From Nonomuraea thailandensis (GTDB lineage: Bacteria; Actinomycetota; Actinomycetes; Streptosporangiales; Streptosporangiaceae), in assembly GCF_024172165.1 (NCBI RefSeq), contig NZ_JAMZEB010000002.1, forward strand, positions 10,266,501 to 10,330,500: a stretch of DNA of 64,000 bases, in the 5' to 3' direction. Below the pieces are notes generated by a model, which saw nothing but the letters and a program-made list of their open reading frames with translations, was not told the DNA's origin and did not search any database. The translations under genes and the position numbers were made by a program. This document shows, one piece after another, positions 25,729-33,564 of this stretch (position 1 is its first letter; every line of letters begins with the position of its first letter).

Positions 25729-26400
25729 TTATCCCTCCATATTGGAAATTCGGTACGGGTTGCGAGGAAGCCGGCGCCGTCTGCTGACGTTGCAGCGGAC
25801 GTAGTAGACGCCGTAGTGCACCAGCGCGACGAGCAGGATGCCGGTCATGAGCAGGAGCGCGTTCGGCTCCTGGCCGCTGAGGCCGGTGAGGCCGACGGTC
25901 AGGTAGGTCGAGTTGACCGTGGCGAGCACCATGACGTTGACGCCCGGCCAGGCGAGCGGTGCGTAGGTCTCGGGGAAACGCGGATCGACCGGCAGGTTGG
26001 GGCTCCAGTCGAGGTCGTCCCCGAGTTTCGTGGAGTACAGCAGCCGGAAGTTGTTGATCGCGCGGGCCGTGCGGGCGTGCGCGTCGACCGCCTCGATGAG
26101 GCGCAGGTACGGCAGCACGCTCAGCACGCCGAACGCGATGACCAGGGCGAACAGGTACCACGGCACGGCCTGCCACCGGGTGAGGCTCTGCGGGTCGACC
26201 ACCTTGGCGCTGGCCAGTGCGATGGCGGCGAAGAACGGCCCGGACAGCAGGCTCAGCGAGAGCCTGGTCATCTTCAGCCGCTCCTCCTTGGCCGCGAGGT
26301 GGACCGCGTAGACACCGTTGAAGTCCACCGCGGCAAGCTGGAGGAACTGGCTCGGCGCCAGGTCGTTCTCCTGGGCCATGCGATGGGGGATCTTCCGCAT
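25729..26400 (-). CDS. Four-helix membrane protein, operon partner of the TS-fold gene
   Basis: A 223-residue protein with a soluble N-terminus of about 45 residues and four hydrophobic helices (about 46-66, 79-102, 153-174 and 181-203), arranged as two pairs around a roughly 50-residue polar segment (RTARAINNFRLLYSTKLGDD and so on). The C-terminus is a basic tail (RRRRLPRNPYRISNMEG). AGGAG lies 7 bases before ATG 26400. The TAA stop abuts the next ATG, so the two products are made together. I do not recognise the family; the 2+2 helix layout resembles small 4-TM effectors found with nucleotide-signalling genes, which is only a comparison. Confidence 0.6.
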   Translation of the reverse strand: MRKIPHRMAQENDLAPSQFLQLAAVDFNGVYAVHLAAKEERLKMTRLSLSLLSGPFFAAIALASAKVVDPQSLTRWQAVPWYLFALVIAFGVLSVLPYLRLIEAVDAHARTARAINNFRLLYSTKLGDDLDWSPNLPVDPRFPETYAPLAWPGVNVMVLATVNSTYLTVGLTGLSGQEPNALLLMTGILLVALVHYGVYYVRCNVSRRRRLPRNPYRISNMEG

Positions 26401-26468
26401 GAGCGCGCTCCTGGTTGCTGTAGCTCCAGTATGAGCGCATTTTTCGAGAATGGGCCGAGATTCCTACC

Positions 26469-26484
26469 ATTTGTTCCAACAAAT
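26469..26484. promoter_or_regulatory. Palindrome upstream of the 4-TM/TS-fold cassette
   Basis: ATTTGTT (26469-26475) and AACAAAT (26478-26484) are perfect inverted arms separated by CC, flanked by a wider GAGATT/AATCTC pair. It lies in an AT-rich patch between the polyprenyl synthase stop and the cassette start. It could be an operator for the cassette or a terminator of the upstream gene. Confidence 0.45.
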
Positions 26485-26485
26485 C

Positions 26486-27466
26486 TCAACTCACCGAAGT
26501 CAGGTGAGTCAGGCGCTCCGCATGATCGATGTACGCCGATGGAAGGCCGTGCAGCAGGCCCGCCATCTCCCCGTCGTGGATCACCGGCAGGGCGGCCACC
26601 GCGTCGGCGGCCAGGCCCCGGCAGTACGCGATCGTGTCGGCCGTCATGCGGCCCGCCCGCACCCTGCGCAGCACCTCCGCCACCTGCTCGTCCGAGATGC
26701 CCCGGCCCGGCAGCTCGCCCAGCTCGATCCCCGACATGAGCAGGGGCAGGCTGTAGACGCCCTGCCGCAGGTCGTTGCCCGCCGGCTTGCCGAGCTGCTC
26801 GCTCGTGGCGGTCAGGTCCAGCAGGTCGTCGAGCACCTGGAAGATCAGCCCGAACTTCTCCCCGTACGTCGCCATCCCCGCCCTGTCCTCGGCCGGCGCG
26901 TGCGCGCACACCGCCGCCACCAGGCAACCGGCCCTGAAGAGCGCCGCCGTCTTGCCGGTGATGGACCGCAGCGCGCTCTCCCGGGTACGCGCCGCGTCGA
27001 ACAGGTCGGCCGTCTCCAGGAACTGGCCCTCCGCCAGCTCCACCACGGCCGCCGCCAGCACCTCCGCCACCGGCCTCGACACGTGGGTGATCGCCGCCAG
27101 CCCGGCCCTGGCCAGCATGAAGTCCCCGATCACCAGCGCCTTGCCGTCGCCCAGCTCGGCGTTGAGCGTCCTGGCGCCCCGGCGTTCGGTGGCCCGGTCC
27201 ATGAGGTCGTCGTGCACCAGCGAGCCCGCGTGGACGAGCTCGACGCAGGCGGCGGCCGTGATCACGCGGCGGTCGGGGGCCTTGCCGAGCGCGAGCGAGG
27301 TGGCCAGCGTCATGGCGGGGCGCAGCCGCTTGCCGCCCGCCGAGACGACGCGTCCCGCGCCCCTGTTGATGGCGGGCAGCGCGGACGAGCCGCTCAGCCG
27401 CCGGATCCTGGTCTCCACCTTGGCCAGCCCGGCGGCGATGGCCGGGTTGCGCAGTAGTTGATCCAT
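26486..27466 (-). CDS. Polyprenyl diphosphate synthase
   Basis: A 326-residue trans-isoprenyl diphosphate synthase. The first aspartate-rich motif is LVHDDLMDRA and the second is QVLDDLLDLTA, both needed for Mg-bound allylic substrates. The RRGARTLNAELGDGKALVIGDFMLARA segment fits heptaprenyl or nonaprenyl synthases that make the quinone side chain. Menaquinone use fits the menB gene at 46356, though the two genes are 19 kb apart. The ATG start (MDQLLRNPAIAAGL) is normal for the family. Confidence 0.9.
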   Translation of the reverse strand: MDQLLRNPAIAAGLAKVETRIRRLSGSSALPAINRGAGRVVSAGGKRLRPAMTLATSLALGKAPDRRVITAAACVELVHAGSLVHDDLMDRATERRGARTLNAELGDGKALVIGDFMLARAGLAAITHVSRPVAEVLAAAVVELAEGQFLETADLFDAARTRESALRSITGKTAALFRAGCLVAAVCAHAPAEDRAGMATYGEKFGLIFQVLDDLLDLTATSEQLGKPAGNDLRQGVYSLPLLMSGIELGELPGRGISDEQVAEVLRRVRAGRMTADTIAYCRGLAADAVAALPVIHDGEMAGLLHGLPSAYIDHAERLTHLTSVS

Positions 27467-27577
27467 GTCGTCCAGCCTGCGTCGCGGCCGCTGTGCCGCA
27501 CCTGAGAAACGCTGAGGGCCCTCTCAGCGGGCCGCCCGGGCGTTGCCGGGCGAGCTCGGGCCGCGCTGAGGGCCCTC

Positions 27578-27844
27578 TCAGCGCGGCGCCCGGGTGAGCT
27601 CGCAGCGGCCGTCGGTGCACTGCCGTCGCAACCGGCCCATCGAGACGGTCTGCACCAGCCCGATCGCCCAGCACGTCGGGCAGCCGCGCAGAGCGAGCAG
27701 GCCGAGCGGGGCGAGCGCCAGGCTCACCAGGCCGAGCACCGGGATCAGCGCGACCGAGCCGATCAGCGCGCCGAACCCGGCCACCCCGCGCAACAGGTGC
27801 CGCGGCACCGACGAGCTGGCGAAACTCCGGTTTTCAGTCATCAC
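27578..27844 (-). CDS. Small membrane protein with CPTC motif, coupled to ECF sigma gene
   Basis: An 88-residue protein with one hydrophobic stretch (about residues 20-52, possibly two helices) and then Cys55-x-x-Cys58 (GCPTCWAIGL), with a further Cys76 and Cys81 in a basic tail. Its ATG overlaps the sigma factor stop by 11 bases and has AGGAGG upstream, so it is co-translated. I do not recognise a characterised family. The Cys pairs and membrane helix would suit a redox- or metal-sensing partner of the sigma factor, but no zinc anti-sigma HxxxCxxC motif is visible. Confidence 0.65.
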   Translation of the reverse strand: MMTENRSFASSSVPRHLLRGVAGFGALIGSVALIPVLGLVSLALAPLGLLALRGCPTCWAIGLVQTVSMGRLRRQCTDGRCELTRAPR

Positions 27845-28385
27845 AGCCTCCTTGGGACGCGCTCTCCAGCGAGCGGTGCACCGCCGCGCGGGCGCGGTGC
27901 AGCCGCGACTTCATCGCCGGAACGCTGAGGCCCAGCGCCCCGGCCACCATCCGGCCGCTCAGCCCCTGGATGTCCCGCATGATCAGCACGTTCCGCTGGT
28001 CGGCCGGGAGCGCGGCGACGGCCGCCGCCACCCGGTCGGCCTCCAGCCGCCGGATGACCTCGTCCTCGGCCGACAACGCCGGCGTCTCGCCGGCGTGCTC
28101 GGGCCGCCGCAGCGACAGGCGGGCCCGGCGCAGGCACTCGTTGCGCACGATCCGGAACATCCATGACGCCAGCGCACCGGTCGCCCGCAACGTGCCGATC
28201 TTCCGGTACAGGATGATCAGCGCCTCCTGGGCGGCGTCCTCGGCGTCCTCGGGCGTGGCGCACAACGTGCGGGCGAATCGCCGTACGTGCGGGTGCGAGC
28301 CGGACACCAGCGCGGAGATCGACTCGACGTCGCCGCGCTGCGCCGCGACGATCAGCCGCTCGCCCGGCCAGGCGCCCTCAGCCAC
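27834..28385 (-). CDS. ECF-family RNA polymerase sigma factor
   Basis: A 183-residue sigma-70 extracytoplasmic-function protein. Region 2 is centred on AEDAAQEALIILYRKIGTL, and region 4 carries DQRNVLIMRDIQGLSGRMVAGALGLSVPAMKSRLHRAR. GTG 28385 is preceded by AGGAGGAGCC, so I prefer it over a longer frame that would begin near 28496. The gene lies between a 29-residue membrane peptide (overlapping by 8 bases) and the CPTC membrane protein. Its promoter specificity is not readable, and no classical anti-sigma gene adjoins. Confidence 0.88.
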   Translation of the reverse strand: MAEGAWPGERLIVAAQRGDVESISALVSGSHPHVRRFARTLCATPEDAEDAAQEALIILYRKIGTLRATGALASWMFRIVRNECLRRARLSLRRPEHAGETPALSAEDEVIRRLEADRVAAAVAALPADQRNVLIMRDIQGLSGRMVAGALGLSVPAMKSRLHRARAAVHRSLESASQGGCDD

Positions 28386-28467
28386 GGCTCCTCCTGCGCA
28401 GCACCATGACGCACGTGCAGACGAGCACGGCCGCGACGACGATTCCGATGATGACGGTAACTGACAC
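28378..28467 (-). CDS. 29-residue single-helix membrane peptide overlapping the sigma gene
   Basis: A short frame that starts with GTG at 28467 directly behind an AGGGAGG ribosome binding site. It reads MSVTVIIGIVVAAVLV, CTCVMVLRRRSRG and stops at 28378. That is one hydrophobic helix with a CTC pair and a positive tail, the typical shape of a regulatory small membrane peptide. Its last 8 bases overlap the sigma factor start. Codon use is strongly G/C in third positions. The strong ribosome site and conserved overlap favour a real gene, but no homologue is known to me. Confidence 0.55.
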   Translation of the reverse strand: MSVTVIIGIVVAAVLVCTCVMVLRRRSRG

Positions 28468-28577
28468 GACAGCCTCCCTGATTTCCGATCAAGCACTTAT
28501 GAGAGACACCCACCGTCGCGGAGGATTCGCGTCAGGGGATCCTTGTTTCAGCGAACCAGCCCTGAGGAGTGCATCGC

Positions 28578-29105
28578 GTGAGCGAATCATCCGGCGAGGT
28601 CCTCTACGTCGTCGTCAGCGCCGCGGAGACGGCGGCCGAGGTCGGCACGCTCGTGTCCCTGGCCCAGGACGCGGGGTGGATCGTGCAGCTCGTGGCCACC
28701 CCGTCCGCGCTGGACTTCATCGACGTGGCCGAGCTGGAGCGCCGGACCGGACGGCCCGTACGCACCCGCTACCGCAAGCCCCACGAGCCGAAGCCGCCCA
28801 GGGCCGACGCCATGATCGTGGCGCCAGCCACGTTCAACACGATCAACAAGTTCGCCCAGGGCATCACCGACACCTACGCCCTGGGGGTGCTGGCGGAGGC
28901 GCCGGGCCTGGGCATCCCGGTGGTCGTGCTGCCGTTCGTGAACGACGCGCTGGCCTCCCGCACGCCGTATCGCCGCAGCATCGAGGACCTGCGCGCCGAT
29001 GGCGTGCGGGTGGTGCTGGACCCGGGCGACGACCCCTGGGGGCGGGCGCTGGCGGAGCTGGGCCGTCCAGGCGGCCAGAAGATCCCACCGGGCAGTTGCG
29101 TCTGA
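28578..29105 (+). CDS. Flavoprotein (Dfp/CoaC-like HFCD family)
   Basis: A 175-residue protein of the homo-oligomeric flavin-containing Cys decarboxylase family. It has the Rossmann-type start VLYVVVSAAETAAEVGTLV and the HFCD signature PATFNTINKFAQGITDT (cf. PASANT/PATANT). Family members include phosphopantothenoylcysteine decarboxylase and MrsD-type enzymes; the acid and the partner domain of CoaBC are absent. GTG 28578 has GAGGAG nine bases upstream. The substrate is unknown, and lone copies are common in actinomycetes. Confidence 0.8.
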   Translation: MSESSGEVLYVVVSAAETAAEVGTLVSLAQDAGWIVQLVATPSALDFIDVAELERRTGRPVRTRYRKPHEPKPPRADAMIVAPATFNTINKFAQGITDTYALGVLAEAPGLGIPVVVLPFVNDALASRTPYRRSIEDLRADGVRVVLDPGDDPWGRALAELGRPGGQKIPPGSCV

Positions 29106-29156
29106 CACCGTGTGAGGCCCTATGCCAGGATGTGCCGACTTCGGAGGAGGTACATC

Positions 29157-30095
29157 GTGGGAATGGCGGAGCGGGTCGACGAGGCCCTGCGCGGGGGTGA
29201 GGCGCCGCATGTGCACGGGGTCGTGGTGCTGCGCGGCGGGGAGGTCGTGCTGGAGCGGTACGGCGCCGGGGAGGACCACGCGCTGAACGTGCCGCTCGGG
29301 CACGTGACGTTCGACCGGGACACGCTGCACGACCTCAGGTCCGTGTCCAAGAGCGTGGTGGCGCTCGTGTACGGGATCGCGCTGGCCGAGGGGCTGGTGC
29401 CGGAGCCGGGCGCCTCGCTGGTGCGGCAGTTCCCCGAGTACGGGATCGCGGGGCGCGAGCACCTCACCGTCGAGCACGCCCTGACCATGACCCTCGGGCT
29501 GGAGTGGGACGAGCAACTGCCCTACACCGACCCCGCCAACAGCGAGATCGCGATGGAGCTCGCGCCCGACCGGCACCGGTACGTGCTGGAGCGGCCCGTC
29601 GTGGAGGAGGCGGGCAAGCGGTGGCACTACTGCGGCGGCGCCACGGCGCTGATCGGCGAGATCATCACCCGGGGGGCCGGGCGGCCGCTGGCCGAGTACG
29701 CGGCGGCCACGTTGTTCGAGCCGCTGGGCTTCCCGGCCCACGAGTGGTCCAGGGGGGACGACGGCGTCACGAGAGCGGCGTCCGGGCTGCGCCTGCGCCC
29801 GGTCGACCTGGCCGCCGTCGGGCAGCTCGTGCTCGACGGCGGCCGGGGCATCGTGCCCGCCGAGTGGATCGAGGAGATGCTGCGGCCCCGGGTGACGATG
29901 GAGGGCGGGGGCGGGTACGGCTACCAGTGGTACCTCGGTGACGGCGAGCGGCGACGGGCCGAGGGGATCGGGAACGGCGGCCAGCGGCTCGTCGTGGCGC
30001 CCGACGAAGGGCTGGTCGTGGCGGTGACCGCTGGCGAGTACGACAAGGGGATCGGCAGCTCGCAGGCCGTGCTGGACGCCGTGTTCAGGGGATGA
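29157..30095 (+). CDS. Serine hydrolase (beta-lactamase class C/DD-peptidase-like)
   Basis: A 312-residue serine beta-lactamase-fold protein. The SxxK motif is SVSK (in DLRSVSKSVVALVYG, near residue 63). The second motif is HYCGG, where the usual Tyr-x-Asn has Gly in place of Asn. A C-terminal GYGYQWYLGDG block and NGGQRLVVAPDEGLVVA follow the family. No signal peptide is seen, so it is probably cytosolic and an esterase or peptidase rather than a lactamase. A strong GGAGGAGG precedes GTG 29157. The 3' end overlaps the convergent oxidoreductase gene by 11 bases. Confidence 0.82.
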   Translation: MGMAERVDEALRGGEAPHVHGVVVLRGGEVVLERYGAGEDHALNVPLGHVTFDRDTLHDLRSVSKSVVALVYGIALAEGLVPEPGASLVRQFPEYGIAGREHLTVEHALTMTLGLEWDEQLPYTDPANSEIAMELAPDRHRYVLERPVVEEAGKRWHYCGGATALIGEIITRGAGRPLAEYAAATLFEPLGFPAHEWSRGDDGVTRAASGLRLRPVDLAAVGQLVLDGGRGIVPAEWIEEMLRPRVTMEGGGGYGYQWYLGDGERRRAEGIGNGGQRLVVAPDEGLVVAVTAGEYDKGIGSSQAVLDAVFRG

Positions 30096-31038
30096 GCAGG
30101 ACCCGGCCCGTCACCGCGCGGCTCTCCAGGAGGCGGTGGGCGTCGGCGGCCCGCTCCAGGGGCAGCGTGCGGGCGAGATGGGCCTCGCTCCGGCCCGCGG
30201 CCAGCCTGGCCAGCATCTGCGGGTAGTGCGTGCCGAAGACCTGAGCGGCCCAGGCGGGGCCGCTGCAGCCGGTCACGGTCACGCCGCGGGTCATCAGGTC
30301 GGCGGCGGTGACGGCGGCCGGTTCGCCGCTCAGCAGGCCGTAGCAGAGCATGCGGCCGGTGCCCGGGGTGAGGTGGCCGAGCACCTGACCGGCCGGCGCG
30401 CCGCCGATCGCTTCGAAGACCACGTCCACGTCCGGCAGGCCGTCGGGCCAGCCGGGGGTGCCGTGGTCGAGGACGGTGTCCGCGCCGAGCTCGGCGGCCC
30501 TGTCGCGCTTGGCGGGTGATCCGGCCGTGGCGATCACGTGGCCGGCGCCGAACTCCTTGGCGTGGCTCACCAGGTACGTCCCGACCGAGCTGGTGCCTGC
30601 CTCGACCAGGATCGTTTCGCCGCCGGTCAGGGCGGCCCTGTGCAGCAGGGCGAGGGCCAGCGCGCCGGGGACGGCTCCCGCCAGGGCCTGCTCGGGGGCC
30701 AGGCCGTCCGGCACCGGGACCGCCGTGGCGGCCGGGAGCAGCACGTACTCGGCGTACGCGCCGAGCCCGCCCGTCACCCCCACCAGCGTGCTGCCGATCA
30801 GTTTCCCGGCCACGCCCTCGCCCACCTCGACGACCTCGCCCACCGCCTCCGCGCCGATCACGGCGGGCAGGGGCAGCGGGAACGGGAGCGTGCCCGCGCG
30901 GATCTGGGTCTCGGCGTAGCCGACGCCGATGGCGCGGGCCCGGATCAGGACCTGCCCGGCTTCGGGGCGTGGGCGGGGGAGGTCGCTGAGCTGCAGCTTG
31001 CCCGGCTCTCCCGTGGCTGTCAGGACGATCGCGCGCAT
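30085..31038 (-). CDS. Quinone oxidoreductase-like NADP-dependent medium-chain dehydrogenase
   Basis: A 317-residue MDR-family protein lacking zinc ligands in the structural loop. The start is MRAIVLTATGEPGKLQLSDLPRPRPEAGQVLIRARAIGVGYAE in part, and the nucleotide-binding region is LVEAGTSSVGTYLVSHAKEFGAGHVIATAGSPAKRD in pieces. This is the NADPH:quinone reductase/zeta-crystallin branch. It is divergent from a TetR gene, and a triple GGTCCA half-site array sits in the shared promoter; the TetR protein is very likely its repressor. Confidence 0.87.
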   Translation of the reverse strand: MRAIVLTATGEPGKLQLSDLPRPRPEAGQVLIRARAIGVGYAETQIRAGTLPFPLPLPAVIGAEAVGEVVEVGEGVAGKLIGSTLVGVTGGLGAYAEYVLLPAATAVPVPDGLAPEQALAGAVPGALALALLHRAALTGGETILVEAGTSSVGTYLVSHAKEFGAGHVIATAGSPAKRDRAAELGADTVLDHGTPGWPDGLPDVDVVFEAIGGAPAGQVLGHLTPGTGRMLCYGLLSGEPAAVTAADLMTRGVTVTGCSGPAWAAQVFGTHYPQMLARLAAGRSEAHLARTLPLERAADAHRLLESRAVTGRVLLIP

Positions 31039-31063
31039 GGTGCTCCTGGTTATCTTGACCGAA

Positions 31064-31093
31064 GGTCCACTTAATATATGGACCAGTGGTCCA
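31064..31093. promoter_or_regulatory. TetR operator array in divergent promoter
   Basis: A 15-base palindrome, TGGACCAGTGGTCCA (31079-31093), shares its half-site with GGTCCA at 31064-31069, giving three half-sites in 30 bases. The array lies between the oxidoreductase (start 31038) and TetR (start 31119) genes and would block both. The AT-rich TTAATATATG inside it may hold a -10 element. Confidence 0.7.
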
Positions 31094-31118
31094 GTTGTCC
31101 ATGGGCAAGAATTGCCGG

Positions 31119-31715
31119 ATGGAACGTCGAGAGCGGGCCGACGCCGCCCGTAACAGGCAGGCCATCCTGCGGGCGGCCGAGGAGCTGTTGCGGCGTCACC
31201 CGCCCGAGCAGGTCTCCGTCGAGCGGGTCGCGGCGGCCGCCGGCGTCGGCAAGGGGACGGTCTTCCACCGGTTCGGCAGCAGGATCGGGCTCATGCGGGA
31301 GCTCATGGCCGAGCGGGCCCGCGAGCTGGAGCAGGCCGTCGCCGACGGGCCGCCGCCGCTCGGGCCCGGCGCGGAGCCGGTGGAGCGGCTGGTCGCGTTC
31401 CTGGCCCGCGTGGCCGAGCTGGGGGCGCGCAACGGGAACCTCATGGCGGCGCACGAGCACGCCATGGTGACCAGGAAGGGCGCCGCCGAGGAGCGCAGGG
31501 AGAGCAACCCGATCTACGTGTCGTGGCATCGGCACGTGTCCGGGCTGATCGCCCAGGGGCGGCCCGACGTGGATGCCGAGGAGATCGCGCACATGTTGCT
31601 CGGCACCCTGCACATGGAGCCGATCGCGAGCCAGTTGCGGGCGGGGGAGCACGAACGGCTGGCGGCGAGCTTCGCCGAGCTGGTCAGAGCCCTGTTCGGA
31701 GCGGGAGGCGGCTGA
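31119..31715 (+). CDS. TetR family transcriptional regulator
   Basis: A 198-residue TetR regulator. The helix-turn-helix reads VSVERVAAAAGVGKGTVFHRFGSR. The ATG at 31119 gives the Arg-rich start MERRERADAARNRQAIL typical of this subfamily. The palindrome array just upstream implies autorepression and control of the divergent quinone-oxidoreductase gene. The ligand is probably an electrophile or quinone, an inference from the target. Confidence 0.88.
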   Translation: MERRERADAARNRQAILRAAEELLRRHPPEQVSVERVAAAAGVGKGTVFHRFGSRIGLMRELMAERARELEQAVADGPPPLGPGAEPVERLVAFLARVAELGARNGNLMAAHEHAMVTRKGAAEERRESNPIYVSWHRHVSGLIAQGRPDVDAEEIAHMLLGTLHMEPIASQLRAGEHERLAASFAELVRALFGAGGG

Positions 31716-31751
31716 TCGCCGGAGCCATGCTTGTCGGGTGGAAGGTGCTGG

Positions 31752-32621
31752 TCAGAGCGGGAGACGGGTGACGGCTGCGCGGAAGGCCGTCACGGCCGCG
31801 GCGATCGCCGGGTGGCCGCCGTTGCCCCGCCTGTACGCCGCCAGCGTGCGCCGGCTCAGCGGCAGGCGGGTGAGCGGTACGCCACGCGGCGGGCCGGCCG
31901 CCGCCAGGTGGGGGACGAGCGCGACCCCTTGACCGGCCGCGGCGAAGGCCAGCACGGTGTCGAAGTCGTCGATGTGGTGCCGTACGACCGGCTCGAACCC
32001 GGCCGCCTGGCAGGCCCTGACGGCCATCGTGTGGCAGAGCGTGCCGGGCTTGTTGGTGATCCACGCGTCACCGCGGGCGGCGGCGATCGAGGGCCGGTCC
32101 GTGAGGTACATCGGCTCGCTGAACAGCGGCGCGGTCTCGATCGAGGCGTCGGTGACCGGCGGGACGAAGTCGTACTCGTGCACGAGCGCCACGTCCAGCT
32201 CCCCCGCGCGCAGCGCCGCGGAGACGTGCGCCGGGTCGATCTCGGCCACCATCGGCTCCAGTCCCGGGTGGGCACCGGTGAGGTCGGCGAGGGCGGGCGG
32301 CAGCAGCACGCGGGCCGCCGTGGGGAACGCGCCGATCCGCAGCGCCCCCGACGGCCCGCCCCGCGCGGCGGCGAGCGCGGCCGAGGCGCGTTCGAGCTGC
32401 TCCAGTACGGCCTGCGCGTGCTCGACGAGCAGCAGCCCCGCGGGCGTCAGCGTGACCGTGCGCCCCGTGCGTTCGAGCAGGGGCACGCCCGCCTCCCGTT
32501 CCAGCGCGCTGAGCTGCTGGGAGACGGCCGACGGCGTGAACGTGACCGCCTCGGCGACCGCGGCGATCGTGCCGCGCCTGGCGAGCTCGCGCAGGAGGTG
32601 GAGCTTGCGAGGATCGAGCAT
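31752..32621 (-). CDS. LysR family transcriptional regulator
   Basis: A 289-residue LysR regulator with the canonical N-terminus (LARRGTIAAVAEAVTFTPSAVSQQLSALEREAG in pieces) and an effector domain of normal size. It is divergent from a DHDPS-like gene at 32693, and short direct and inverted TAAGCT repeats start at its own start codon, so its transcript is probably leaderless or nearly so. It likely controls the DHDPS-like gene. Confidence 0.88.
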   Translation of the reverse strand: MLDPRKLHLLRELARRGTIAAVAEAVTFTPSAVSQQLSALEREAGVPLLERTGRTVTLTPAGLLLVEHAQAVLEQLERASAALAAARGGPSGALRIGAFPTAARVLLPPALADLTGAHPGLEPMVAEIDPAHVSAALRAGELDVALVHEYDFVPPVTDASIETAPLFSEPMYLTDRPSIAAARGDAWITNKPGTLCHTMAVRACQAAGFEPVVRHHIDDFDTVLAFAAAGQGVALVPHLAAAGPPRGVPLTRLPLSRRTLAAYRRGNGGHPAIAAAVTAFRAAVTRLPL

Positions 32622-32639
32622 AAGCTCAGCTTAAGCTCA
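32621..32639. promoter_or_regulatory. TAAGCTCA direct repeats and palindrome, candidate LysR site
   Basis: TAAGCTCA occurs at 32621-32628 and 32632-32639, an 11-base period, and AGCTTAAGCT (32628-32637) is a perfect palindrome. The site lies directly upstream of the LysR start. This is the position for LysR autoregulation. Confidence 0.5.
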
Positions 32640-32692
32640 AGCGTAGGAACTCGCGCTGGTGCTAACGGGTGGGCGTCGGCCAGGCTCGAAGC

Positions 32693-33550
32693 ATGTTGAG
32701 AGGAATCCACGTACCGCTGGTCACGCCGTTCGATGCGTCGGGCGAGGTGGCCGTGGACGCGATCGAGAAGCTCGGCCGGCAGGTGCTGGACCAGGGCGCC
32801 GCCGGCCTGGTGGCGCTCGGCACCACCGGCGAGGTGGCCGCGCTCGACCCCGGCGAGCGGGCGCGGGTGATCGAGGTGTGCGCGCGGATCTGCGCCGAGC
32901 GGCAGGCGCTGCTGACCGTGGGGGTGACGGGCGGCGACACCCGCTCCACGGCACGGGCGCTGCGGGAGCTGCCTTCGGGGGTGGGGGCGGCGCTGGTGAC
33001 GGTCCCGTCCTTCCTGCGGCCCGGCGAGCGCGGGGTCGTCGCGCACTTCGAGGCGCTGGCCGAGGAGACGCCGGTGCCGCTGGTGATCTACCACATCCCG
33101 TACCGGACCGGGCAGGCCGTCAGCGCCGGCACGCTGCGCGCGCTCGGCAGGCACCCGATGATCGCGGGGATGAAGTACGCGGCCGGCGGCATCACCCAGG
33201 AGACGGTGGAGCTGCTCGCCGATCCGCCCGAGGGCTTCGAGGTGGTGTGCGGGGACGACGTCTTCGTCTCGCCGTTGCTCGCGATGGGGGCCGTGGGCGG
33301 CATCCTGGCCTCCGCGCACGTGGAGACCGCCCGCTTCGTGGAGCTGGCCGAGGCCTGGCACGCGGGTGACGTCGTACGCGCGAGGGCGCTCGGGCGCCGG
33401 CTGGCCCGGCTGTCCGCGTCGCTGTTCGCCGAGCCCAACCCGACGGTGCTCAAGGGCGTGCTGCATGCCCGCGGCCTGATCCCCACGCCTGACGTGCGGC
33501 TGCCGCTCGTGCCCGCGAGCGCGGAGGCGGTCTCGCAGGCCCTCGCGTAG
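32693..33550 (+). CDS. Dihydrodipicolinate synthase-family lyase/aldolase
   Basis: A 285-residue class I aldolase of the DapA/N-acetylneuraminate lyase superfamily. The Schiff-base Lys is in IAGMKYAAGG, the Tyr is in LVIYHIPYRTG, and the GTTGE substrate loop is near residue 43. Such single genes beside a LysR regulator usually act on a keto-acid catabolite rather than in lysine synthesis, but the reaction cannot be assigned. ATG 32693 gives the family start MLRGIHVPLVTPF. Confidence 0.85.
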   Translation: MLRGIHVPLVTPFDASGEVAVDAIEKLGRQVLDQGAAGLVALGTTGEVAALDPGERARVIEVCARICAERQALLTVGVTGGDTRSTARALRELPSGVGAALVTVPSFLRPGERGVVAHFEALAEETPVPLVIYHIPYRTGQAVSAGTLRALGRHPMIAGMKYAAGGITQETVELLADPPEGFEVVCGDDVFVSPLLAMGAVGGILASAHVETARFVELAEAWHAGDVVRARALGRRLARLSASLFAEPNPTVLKGVLHARGLIPTPDVRLPLVPASAEAVSQALA

Positions 33551-33564
33551 GCGCCGTCCAGCGT

